From Methanothrix sp. (GTDB lineage: Archaea > Halobacteriota > Methanosarcinia > Methanotrichales > Methanotrichaceae): a stretch of 10,788 nt of DNA. The notes under the pieces were generated by a model. That model saw only the letters and a program-made list of their open reading frames with translations. It had not been told where the DNA came from and did not search any database. Positions 5,900-10,788 of the stretch are shown one piece after another; position 1 is the first letter of the stretch; every line of letters starts with the position of its first letter. A program made the translations under genes and the position numbers. Location: NCBI GenBank assembly GCA_003162615.1, contig PMNG01000139.1, positions 1-10,788 on the forward strand, read 5' to 3'.

Positions 5900-6402
5900 G
5901 CACCCTTCCAAAACTGCAAATCCAGGAGCATAGCTACCGGTTTTTTCTTCGTGGCGGCCACTCCCCATGCCCGGGCTACGGACGCTTCAGCCTCCACCGG
6001 ACTGGGAGAGAATCGTGGGATTTCCATGGAGTCCAGCAGCATAGGCGTCAGCCTTCCCATGGGCATCTGGCCAACGATTAGCTCTCCCTCACAGCCACGG
6101 TGGCTTATTATCATAAGCAGCGGTATGCCGTAAAGAAAATCCAGCGAGGCCAGGGCGTTAATGCTGTTACCGAGACCTGAGTTCTGCATGAGCAGCGCCG
6201 GTCTTTTGCCCCCCATCCACGCGCCAGCACATAGGCCGACTCCTTCCTCCTCACGAGTGACAGGAACGTGGACGATCTCTGGATCAGCGTCGATCAGTTT
6301 TAGGAGATACTGCAGGTTGATACAAGGTACAGATGCAACGAAGTCGATGCCGGAACTCTTGAGTCCACTGTAGACAGCGAAGCTGGGGTTAATATCGCTC
6401 AT
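5896..6402 (-). CDS. comD: Sulfopyruvate decarboxylase, alpha subunit
   Basis: A 168-residue protein matching the N-terminal (Pyr) half of ThDP decarboxylases, as expected for ComD. Seen: DFVASVPCINLQYLL (20-34), VTREEEGVGLCAGAWMGGKR (48-67), which holds the ThDP-activating Glu in REEEG, MQNSGLGNSINAL (72-84) and the IISHRGCEGE region (98-107) that lines the active site in the ComDE and phosphonopyruvate decarboxylase family. It acts with ComE in the step before sulfoacetaldehyde is converted to coenzyme M. The ATG at 6402 fits the family start. No Shine-Dalgarno is visible; TATA-like elements 25-35 nt upstream suggest a leaderless or very short-leader mRNA. The stop overlaps the comE ATG. 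Confidence 0.93.
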   Translation of the reverse strand: MSDINPSFAVYSGLKSSGIDFVASVPCINLQYLLKLIDADPEIVHVPVTREEEGVGLCAGAWMGGKRPALLMQNSGLGNSINALASLDFLYGIPLLMIISHRGCEGELIVGQMPMGRLTPMLLDSMEIPRFSPSPVEAEASVARAWGVAATKKKPVAMLLDLQFWKGA

Positions 6403-6424
6403 TGAGTACGGAGCTGTTTGTTTG

Positions 6425-6437
6425 TATAATGATAAAA
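6425..6437 (-). promoter_or_regulatory. Candidate TATA region of comDE
   Basis: The minus strand reads CATTTTATCATTATAC. Two TATA-like elements, TTTTATC and ATTATAC, lie 23-35 nt from the comD ATG, placing transcription start within a few nucleotides of the start codon. Confidence 0.4.
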
Positions 6438-6480
6438 TGGTATTCCTTGTGCCGAAAACTCTACAGGGATAGGGCTGGTC

Positions 6481-6619
6481 TCATTTAGCCAGAGTCATTT
6501 GTACAATGCTCTTGCGGGGAACCTCGAGCTTTCCGACAACCTCAAGACCTTCATTTTTGGGGCATTGCGTCCTCAATGAAGGCTGGCACCGTGTCGATGG
6601 TGTATCTTGTAGTGCTCGA
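6481..6619 (-). pseudogene. Possible frameshifted C-terminal remnant of an unidentified gene
   Basis: Two adjacent minus-strand frames read like one protein end. Frame one (6554-6619) contains RYTIDTVPAFIEDAMPQK and then hits TGA. A one-base shift at about 6553 continues as EGLEVVGKLEVPRKSIVQMT and ends at TGA 6481-6483. An upstream in-frame TAA removes the rest. The second part has the look of flavodoxin-like C termini (EVVGKLxVPRK), but that is only a weak impression. Nothing else was seen in 6438-6680 apart from AT-rich sequence. Confidence 0.3.
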
Positions 6620-6680
6620 TTAAATTGGTTTCCTTCGCAATCTTTGGTCGGGTTTTTAGGTCAATCGTTTAGTAACGCAC

Positions 6681-6712
6681 GAAATTTATGAGCAACATGC
6701 AAAAATTTATCA
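6681..6712 (+). promoter_or_regulatory. Two AT-rich direct repeats, probable promoter of the DUF333-like gene
   Basis: AAATTTATGAGCA and AAATTTATCAGCA occur about 22 bp apart just upstream of the small secreted-protein gene. Each contains a usable TATA-like AAATTTAT. Transcription from either would start around 6712 or 6733 and leave a short leader that includes the GGAGG ribosome site. Confidence 0.35.
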
Positions 6713-6749
6713 GCATTGAGTTCCAACATATTTTCTGGAGGTTTTGTTC

Positions 6750-7006
6750 ATGAAATTCAATCAATTGCTCGTCATGCTGCTCGCGATTCTGACAGCGGCT
6801 ATTCGTATCCTGGACTGACTCCTGGCGATTCAATCGATGCATGCACAAGTGCGGGCAGCAATGTAACTAGCGTGCACACCCCCTACGGAGACGTCGATGT
6901 GTGCAAATTCCCGAACGGAAACATTATGGACCACTATGGCAAGTATAACGGAATTCATGGGGATAACTGGTACAACTACGCTTACAATTACCTGAACGCA
7001 CCTTAG
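6750..7006 (+). pseudogene. Small secreted DUF333-like protein with its signal peptide out of frame
   Basis: GGAGG (6737-6741) sits 8 nt before an ATG at 6750 that encodes a classic signal peptide, MKFNQLLVMLLAILTAA, but this frame stops at 6816-6818. The mature part is open in another frame. It begins about at YSYPGLTPGDSIDACTSAG and runs to TAG at 7004, with the DUF333-like pattern of two Cys around a Gly/Asn stretch and CKFPNGN, then a Tyr/Asn-rich end. A one-step shift near 6795-6805 would give a protein of about 84 residues. The second frame alone can start at 6716 (96 residues), but then it has no ribosome site and no export signal. Either the gene is broken, the sequence has an indel, or a shift is programmed. 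DUF333 function is unknown; extracytoplasmic location is inferred from the signal peptide. Confidence 0.6.
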
Positions 7007-7017
7007 CTAGATCGAAC

Positions 7018-7055
7018 GAAAGAGCGGCGACGCTTTTTCACTTTTTTTATATTTT
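7018..7055 (+). terminator. Strong terminator with GCGA tetraloop
   Basis: GAAAGAGCG (7018-7026) pairs with CGCTTTTTC (7031-7039), giving nine pairs including one G-U, around a GNRA loop GCGA. ACTTTTTTTATATTTT follows. It lies 12 nt beyond the stop codon of the small secreted-protein gene. The opposite strand is A-rich here, so it acts on the plus strand only. Confidence 0.7.
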
Positions 7056-7083
7056 CCTTATTTAACGAGATCTTCCACACATC

Positions 7084-8469
7084 CTACGTGCATTGGTACT
7101 TCCCGGCAAGCTTCTCTGCAATCTCCCCCAACGTCAGGCTCTCCTGCTCTCCGCTCTTCATGTCTCTCAACGTCAGCTTTCCTGAATCCAGCTCATTCCT
7201 TCCAACGATTACGACATGCTCGGCCCCGAAGCCTGCAGCCGCCTTCAGCTGGGCCCCAAGGCCTCTGCCCATTACGTCCAAGACCAACGGAACAGCATTA
7301 CGCAGCTCTTTGGCGACCTTTATGGCTTCTTGCTTTACGTCCGGAGTGAAGACCAGCACTACTGGTACTTTTCTCTTGGATTCAAGCTCGACTATCTCCA
7401 TGATCCTGTCAAAGCCAAGGCCAAAACCAGTCGAGCTTGTTTCAGCCCCTCCGAAGAGGCTGCACAGCTCATAGGTTCCGCCTCCACAAATCTGCTTTTG
7501 GGAGCCCAGGTCGGAAGCGTATATCTCGAAGACTGTACCTGAGTAGTACTCCAGACCTCGCACAATCTCGAAGTCGATGGTGGCATCCACGCCATATGCG
7601 TCCAGCAGATCAACCATCTTCTGGAACTTCTCCAGCCCATACTCTGCCGCAACCTCCCTACAGGTTCGAGCGGATGCCCTGCCGGACAGAGGCGGAGAGT
7701 CGAGTATGCCTGGATCATTACCCAAGGAGGTTGTAGACACAGTAGAAGCCTGCTCAACCGGTAACTTTGAAGCGTCCGTTGCCTTCTCTAGATCCCGCGA
7801 AAGCTCCAACGCCTTATCCAGAGCAAACCTGCCTTTGAGGTCTATCAGTTCGACTAGACCGAGGTAGTCTGCGCCAATGTCCCCAAGGTAAGCCTGAAGA
7901 TTCTCGCGTTCTTTCTTGTCGATCATCCTCATTATTGCTATCCGTTGCTCCTGGGGCACCTTGGAGAGCATTGACCTGATTAAACCTAGGTAGCCAATGT
8001 GGATGTCTGCCTTGATGCCGACGGACTTCAGCATGCCATCTGCCAGAGCAATGACCTCCGCCTCGGAGTCAGGCTTGTTCCCTCCTATCAGCTCTGCCCC
8101 AAGCTGCCAGAACTCCCTGAACCGACCTCGCTGAGGGCGTTCATACCTAAAACAGCTTCCGTAGTAGTAGAGTCGCTGGGGTTTTGGCGCGTTCTGCAGC
8201 TCGCTAACGTACATGCGCATCACTGGCGCTGTAAGCTCAGGCCGTAGAGCAATGTCCCTTCCGCCCTTGTCCTTGAAGCTATAAATCTCCTCGGTCACTG
8301 ATTCGCCTGACTTGATGGTGAATAACTCCAGGTGCTCGAAAGTGGGCGTGGAGATCTCCTGGTACCCCCAGCGCTCCAGAACATCCTTCATAGCCTTCCT
8401 TACCTGGCCCCGCCTCCAGGTGTCATCCGGAAGAAAATCCCTCGTGCCTCTAGGTCTCTGAATGGTCAT
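7084..8469 (-). CDS. hisS: Histidyl-tRNA synthetase
   Basis: Class II synthetase charging tRNA-His in the cytosol. The 461-residue product has the full set of signatures: RGTRDFLPDD (7-16), motif 1 region (31-50), motif 2 FRYERPQRGRFREFWQLGAE (107-126), the HisRS-specific VRGLEYYSGTVFEIY (303-317) with its catalytic Arg304, ICGGGTYELCSLFGG (327-341), motif 3 STGFGLGFDRIM (346-357) and a C-terminal anticodon-binding domain (about 366-455). The ATG at 8469 is chosen over an upstream TTG (8490) because it gives the usual MxxxxPRGTRD start. Residues about 233-270 form a Ser/Thr/Pro-rich segment that appears longer than in typical HisRS, accounting for the slightly large size. It is divergent from the DUF131 pair and shares their promoter interval. 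Confidence 0.96.
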   Translation of the reverse strand: MTIQRPRGTRDFLPDDTWRRGQVRKAMKDVLERWGYQEISTPTFEHLELFTIKSGESVTEEIYSFKDKGGRDIALRPELTAPVMRMYVSELQNAPKPQRLYYYGSCFRYERPQRGRFREFWQLGAELIGGNKPDSEAEVIALADGMLKSVGIKADIHIGYLGLIRSMLSKVPQEQRIAIMRMIDKKERENLQAYLGDIGADYLGLVELIDLKGRFALDKALELSRDLEKATDASKLPVEQASTVSTTSLGNDPGILDSPPLSGRASARTCREVAAEYGLEKFQKMVDLLDAYGVDATIDFEIVRGLEYYSGTVFEIYASDLGSQKQICGGGTYELCSLFGGAETSSTGFGLGFDRIMEIVELESKRKVPVVLVFTPDVKQEAIKVAKELRNAVPLVLDVMGRGLGAQLKAAAGFGAEHVVIVGRNELDSGKLTLRDMKSGEQESLTLGEIAEKLAGKYQCT

Positions 8470-8497
8470 ATCGATAGGGAAATATCTCAAAATGCCC

Positions 8498-8505
8498 TTA
8501 TAGTT
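8498..8505. promoter_or_regulatory. Shared TATA-like element between hisS and the membrane-protein pair
   Basis: CTTATAG (reverse complement CTATAAG) is nearly symmetric. It lies about 26 bp before the plus-strand ATG at 8527 and about 32 bp before the hisS ATG at 8469. It is the only TATA-like sequence in this 57-bp gap, so it may serve both directions, giving leaderless or very short-leader mRNAs. Confidence 0.4.
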
Positions 8506-8526
8506 TGTGCATGTAAGAACCGAAAG

Positions 8527-8748
8527 ATGAGACAGGAGATAGGTCTGCTGCTTATCGCGATGGGATTCCTGCTGGTTATGTTATCTTTTTTACAGAACTC
8601 TAGTCAGGGTAACTCCGGCTACGGCGGGGTGATCCTGATCGGGCCGATACCCGTCGTCTTCGGATCGAGCCCGGAGACGGCCATAGCGTCCATGATCGTT
8701 GCGGCTGGGTTGATGGTGTTGACATTCCTTCTTTTCAGGAGGCGTTAG
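8527..8748 (+). CDS. TIGR00304/DUF131-type small membrane protein
   Basis: A 73-residue protein with an N-terminal hydrophobic segment (about 5-22), a short polar loop, the family core GGVILIGPIPVVFGSSPETA (33-52), a second hydrophobic segment (about 53-70) and a basic RRR end. This two-helix layout with a central G-P-I-P-x-x-x-G-S motif matches the archaeal DUF131/TIGR00304 family of unknown function, located in the cytoplasmic membrane. The ATG at 8527 is chosen because the family N terminus starts there; the frame is open much further upstream but that part overlaps hisS. It is the first of a tandem pair. Confidence 0.85.
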   Translation: MRQEIGLLLIAMGFLLVMLSFLQNSSQGNSGYGGVILIGPIPVVFGSSPETAIASMIVAAGLMVLTFLLFRRR

Positions 8749-8751
8749 AGC

Positions 8752-9018
8752 TTGATGCTAATGGTAGTGGGAATTGTTCTGATCTTCATTGGATTTTTGA
8801 TGTTTATCCTGCCCCAGGCAGGTGAAAAGAAAGAGTCAAGTGATCCCCTAGAAGAGCCAGAAGTAGAGGCCAAAGGCAAGAAGATTCGGGGAGGAGCTGT
8901 GGTGATGACAGGTCCAATACCCATCTTGGTAGGCTCAGACCCAAAGACCGCCCTTCTGATGATGCTGATTGCTCTGATCATCATGCTAGTCTGGGCGATG
9001 GGATTCAGACCTGGATAG
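8752..9018 (+). CDS. Second TIGR00304/DUF131-type small membrane protein
   Basis: This 88-residue paralogue of the preceding protein has hydrophobic helix 1 (about 2-20), a longer acidic/basic loop (EKKESSDPLEEPEVEAKGKK), the core RGGAVVMTGPIPILVGSDPK (46-65) and helix 2 (about 66-83). AGGAGG (8737-8742) inside the end of the first gene lies 9 nt before a TTG at 8752 and 12 nt before an ATG at 8755. The TTG has the better spacing, but either start is possible. Only three bases separate it from the upstream stop, so both genes are co-translated from one mRNA. Function unknown; two unlike copies suggest a heteromeric membrane complex (inference). Confidence 0.82.
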   Translation: MMLMVVGIVLIFIGFLMFILPQAGEKKESSDPLEEPEVEAKGKKIRGGAVVMTGPIPILVGSDPKTALLMMLIALIIMLVWAMGFRPG

Positions 9019-9029
9019 AGAATCGTCGC

Positions 9030-9090
9030 GAAGATGTAAAAAGACGGCATCGGCGCTGGCCGATGTCTGCGAACTCATTTAATCTTTTCT
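9030..9090. terminator. Bidirectional terminator between convergent genes
   Basis: CATCGGC (9048-9054) and GCCGATG (9059-9065) make a perfect 7-bp stem with a 4-nt loop, extendable to 9 pairs. T-rich sequence follows on both strands: TTTAATCTTTTCTTC on the plus side, and CTTTTTAC on the minus side. It separates the membrane-protein pair from the convergent pseudogene. Confidence 0.6.
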
Positions 9091-9390
9091 TCTACTTCCG
9101 GAGAGCAGTTGATGATCTGCACCGGCTTTATGATTATATTCGAGGTAGCCACTGCACTCTCCCCCCTTCTACGGTGTTCGTGGCCCTGACGTCTACTCCG
9201 CCGACAACTATATTCATGTAGTTCCCCAGACGCTGCTGCTCAGAAGAGCCAGTGTGGCTTGGTAGCTGACAGGGTTGCCGTGCTGTTTAGAGACCATGGC
9301 GTTATCCACCATGTTTTCAATGCTTCCGTCGTCAGTTCCATTGTCCAACCAGTTGTTTTAGATGGCCCCTGCCCGTTTCCATTTGTTCAT
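9075..9390 (-). pseudogene. Decayed paralogue of the secreted protein at 10062-10565
   Basis: GGAGG (9399-9403) lies 8 nt before an ATG at 9390 (MNKWKRAGAI), but the eleventh codon is TAA (9358-9360). The same frame then continues as NNWLDNGTDDGSIENMVDNA and MVSKQHGNPVSYQATLALLS before a frameshift around 9225-9245 near three AGC repeats. The next frame reads NYMNIVVGGVDVRATNTVEG. A second shift, explained by an AG duplication in GGGGGGAGAGTGC, leads to SAVATSNIIIKPVQ and ends EVEEKIK-TGA at 9075. The last two pieces align with the intact neighbour (EGGNAVATSDIVLHPVQ and EVDEKLK). Repaired, it would encode about 105 residues. Unlike the neighbour it shows no signal peptide. One nonsense codon and two indels make it a pseudogene unless there are sequencing errors. 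Confidence 0.65.
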
Positions 9391-9636
9391 GATCACAGCC
9401 TCCTTCGAAGGCTGCGAATGGGGCCTCAAATCCTGGCGGGAGATTCTCACTTGGTTTGAAGCAATCGGGAAAAGATCTCTTTGCCTGAAAGCTGAAGATG
9501 GACTAGCGACGGTTCAGATTGATGGTCGTGATGAATAGTTTCTGGTGAAAATCTTCTATATTATTTAGAGAGTTATGCGAACTTTGCTCAGCCACTGAGG
9601 GTTCCAGAATCAAACAAAGACAAACAAAAATGAAAC

Positions 9637-9657
9637 ACACCAGGTATGATCTGGTGT
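9637..9657. repeat. Perfect inverted repeat upstream of a small secreted-protein ORF
   Basis: ACACCAG (9637-9643) and CTGGTGT (9651-9657) are 7-bp perfect arms around a 7-nt spacer. It lies 30 bp before the ATG at 9687. It could be an operator, a leader hairpin, or a terminator for weak transcription from the left; a mildly T-rich stretch follows. Confidence 0.35.
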
Positions 9658-9686
9658 CTAGGCATACTCTTCATATTCATCTTCTT

Positions 9687-9860
9687 ATGCCTGTTAGGAT
9701 TAAGATTTACTCTTGGTTCGTCACCATCTTGATGTTGTTCTCAGCAATAGCCCCGCTATTTGCGGAGAATGGACCAACGCCCAATCCAATACCAACAGCA
9801 TCGTTGTTTCCTTACTTTAACGAATCGAAGTTGGTAACCGCTGAGATCTCATCGATTTGA
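9687..9860 (+). CDS. Possible small exported protein (57 residues)
   Basis: The ATG at 9687 opens a frame whose product has a textbook signal peptide (basic MPVRIKIYS, hydrophobic core to residue 25, cleavage after PLFA) and a short, Pro- and Ser-rich mature part of 31 residues (ENGPTPNPIPTASLFPYFN onward). The frame extends upstream to 9630, but that part overlaps the inverted repeat and looks non-coding. No Shine-Dalgarno precedes the ATG. It may be a real small exported peptide or the truncated front of a larger lost gene. Between here and 10042 I see only hairpins (for example AAGCCG/CGGCTT at 9921-9938) and no coding signal. Confidence 0.35.
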   Translation: MPVRIKIYSWFVTILMLFSAIAPLFAENGPTPNPIPTASLFPYFNESKLVTAEISSI

Positions 9861-10029
9861 AGGCGCTTTCGCCACACTCAATATGCGGTTGCCTAGGATA
9901 TTCACACTCTTACCGCACGGAAGCCGACAAGGCGGCTTATATTCCAGGACCAGATAAAAGCATTCAATTTTTTAGTTATCAATTGAGGAATGTCTTGTCT
10001 CAGTCGCATCGCGTATTTATCAACTAAAG

Positions 10030-10063
10030 AGATATCATCGACGAGCCGATTCGTTCTCGGCTC
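10030..10063 (-). terminator. Hairpin terminator after the secreted-protein gene
   Basis: TCGGCTC (10057-10063) and GAGCCGA (10043-10049) form a perfect 7-bp stem with a 7-nt loop that overlaps the TGA stop of the minus-strand gene. The downstream minus-strand sequence is only mildly T-rich (TATCTCTTTAG), so termination efficiency is uncertain. Confidence 0.45.
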
Positions 10064-10565
10064 ACTTTAGCTTCTCATCAACTTCAGCATTGAGAGCAGC
10101 GGCTCCTCCCAGACTCTGAACAGGGTGTAGGACAATATCAGAAGTTGCGACCGCATTGCCACCTTCGGCCATGTTTATGGCTATTACAGTTATCCCTGTG
10201 ACAGAGATGTCCATGGAATTCATTTTGCAGTTGGTCGATTCGAGGAGGCCATCATACGCTACACTCCTGTGTTTCCCTCCGTTAACGGAGATTAGACCTT
10301 CCAATGATTGAGAAGAGCTATTCATAAATATTTTCTCGTCGGCCAATCGAGATGCTTCAGCCATCTCCGGCAACTTCGACCGAGCCAGGCCAACAGAAGA
10401 ATAAGATGGGCTCGTGAATTGATTATGGAAATCCTTTATCCTATCGAGAGACTCGGGATAAATGGCCTTTGTGGTCTCTGCCACAACCAGCTGTGTGAAA
10501 AAGCAGAATAAAAGGAAAGCCAAACCCACCAGCATTAAACCGGTGGGTTTTAGCATCTTGTTCAT
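10062..10565 (-). CDS. Secreted protein of unknown function, C-terminal EGGxAVATS family
   Basis: A 167-residue protein with a clear signal peptide: basic start, hydrophobic core (about 9-26), cleavage probably after VVA at residue 29. The mature part has a polar helical region (about 35-80) and a Ser-rich turn. It ends in a beta-rich block, MDISVTGITVIAI then AEGGNAVATSDIVLHPVQ (133-150), and finishes EVDEKLK. This C-terminal block recurs in the decayed gene at 9075-9390. I do not recognise a characterised family; extracytoplasmic location follows from the signal. The ATG at 10565 lies 28 bp after the stop of the upstream Cys-rich gene, with GGATGA as a weak ribosome site, so the two are probably co-transcribed. 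A hairpin follows at the stop codon. Confidence 0.75.
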   Translation of the reverse strand: MNKMLKPTGLMLVGLAFLLFCFFTQLVVAETTKAIYPESLDRIKDFHNQFTSPSYSSVGLARSKLPEMAEASRLADEKIFMNSSSQSLEGLISVNGGKHRSVAYDGLLESTNCKMNSMDISVTGITVIAINMAEGGNAVATSDIVLHPVQSLGGAAALNAEVDEKLK

Positions 10566-10578
10566 TTAAGTTCATCCG

Positions 10579-10595
10579 AGGTTCTAATAGAACCT
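10579..10595. repeat. Inverted repeat between the two secreted-protein genes
   Basis: AGGTTCT (10579-10585) and AGAACCT (10589-10595) are perfect 7-bp arms around AAT, overlapping the stop codon of the Cys-rich gene and ending 13 bp before the ATG of the next one. No T-run follows, so a terminator is unlikely. An operator, or an intercistronic RNA hairpin affecting translation or processing, is more plausible. Confidence 0.45.
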
Positions 10596-10788
10596 AAGGT
10601 GCCTGGTTGAGGACTAGCTTGACGTTGTTCACGGCTTCGGCATTGCCAAAGGCATTTGCAGTCCTGTCCCCGATATGCACTTGATCGATGTTTGTAGTAA
10701 TGCAGCAATCTTTGCACGGGCATGACGAATCTTGAGCCTGGCAACACTCACACTGGCCAACCTGCTGGTTCTTCTTGACCTCTAAGTT
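10594..10788 (-). CDS. 3' end of a Cys-rich protein, probably a distant member of the same family (partial)
   Basis: Only the last 64 codons lie in the window; the start is beyond the right edge. The fragment is polar and has seven cysteines in 18 residues, in the pattern CxCC-x6-CxC-x2-CC (QCECCQ, then SSCPCKDCC). It then continues as ITTNIDQVHIGDRTANAFGN and AEAVNNVKLVLNQAP before TAG at 10594-10596. The tail has a length and hydrophobic pattern like the C-terminal block of the next gene (a beta-strand pair around an A-E-x-x-x-A-V core), but similarity is weak. The Cys cluster could form disulfides in an exported protein or bind metal. It precedes the 10062-10565 gene by 28 bp and is probably in its operon. 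Confidence 0.6.
   Translation of the reverse strand, partial: NLEVKKNQQVGQCECCQAQDSSCPCKDCCITTNIDQVHIGDRTANAFGNAEAVNNVKLVLNQAP

Noticed and set aside
6506..6691. A 61-codon plus-strand frame
   Set aside because: No ribosome site, no recognisable protein features; the opposite strand shows a more protein-like remnant.
9358..9360. Recoding (pyrrolysine-type read-through) of the internal stop in the decayed gene
   Set aside because: The codon is TAA, whereas pyrrolysine uses TAG, and the gene has two additional frameshifts.
9259..9459. A 66-codon plus-strand frame
   Set aside because: It is the antisense shadow of the decayed minus-strand gene, which explains the region better.
9362..9538. 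A 58-codon plus-strand frame (contains EWGLKSWREILTWFEAIGK)
   Set aside because: The translation looks protein-like, but it has no ribosome site, is antisense to the start of the decayed paralogue, and matches nothing I know. It could be a remnant; not strong enough to list as a gene.
9861..10040. A structured RNA gene, suggested by several GC-rich hairpins
   Set aside because: Only short isolated stems (for example AAGCCG/CGGCTT at 9921-9938) with no known RNA family pattern, conserved core or promoter.

Overview
The window looks like a chromosomal segment of a methanogenic archaeon, most likely a Methanothrix/Methanosaeta-type member of the former Methanosarcinales. The assignment rests on comDE (sulfopyruvate decarboxylase of coenzyme M synthesis, essentially a methanogen trait), an EF-Tu-domain protein known from methanogens, a tandem pair of archaeal TIGR00304/DUF131-type membrane proteins, TATA-box promoters with very short leaders, and Shine-Dalgarno elements of the GGTGATC/GGAGG type. 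Genus level is inference.

Layout. 1-1350: hisA then hisB (minus strand, 8-nt overlap), a histidine biosynthesis pair; the HisB protein has lost one half of its metal site. 1350-2284: a possible gene remnant, a hairpin terminator, an unrecognised 95-residue helical protein with a 9+3+9 palindrome just upstream, and a promoter region. 2285-3244: a plus-strand translation-factor-like protein with a degenerate GTPase domain. 3339-6402 (minus strand): comD-comE (ATGA overlap), then, behind its own promoter, a lipoprotein substrate-binding protein and an ABC permease of the sulfonate/taurine/nitrate class. No ATPase gene is present. 6403-7040: an intergenic stretch with a frameshifted coding remnant, then a small secreted DUF333-like protein whose signal peptide lies in a different frame, closed by a strong GCGA-tetraloop terminator. 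7084-8469: hisS (minus). 8527-9018: the two small membrane proteins, divergent from hisS across 57 bp that hold one nearly symmetric TATA element. 9019-10788: an accessory stretch with a decayed gene (9075-9390), a possible small secreted protein, hairpins, an intact secreted protein (10062-10565) and the 3' end of a Cys-rich gene running off the right edge. The decayed and intact genes share a C-terminal motif and are paralogues; the Cys-rich gene may be a distant third.

How it works together. hisA, hisB and hisS all concern histidine, but hisS is 6 kb away and not co-transcribed. The comDE-ABC neighbourhood suggests a link between sulfonate uptake and coenzyme M synthesis; this is inference from gene order. 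The right end looks like an expanding and decaying family of exported proteins. No tRNA, rRNA, CRISPR array, insertion sequence or replication origin was recognised.
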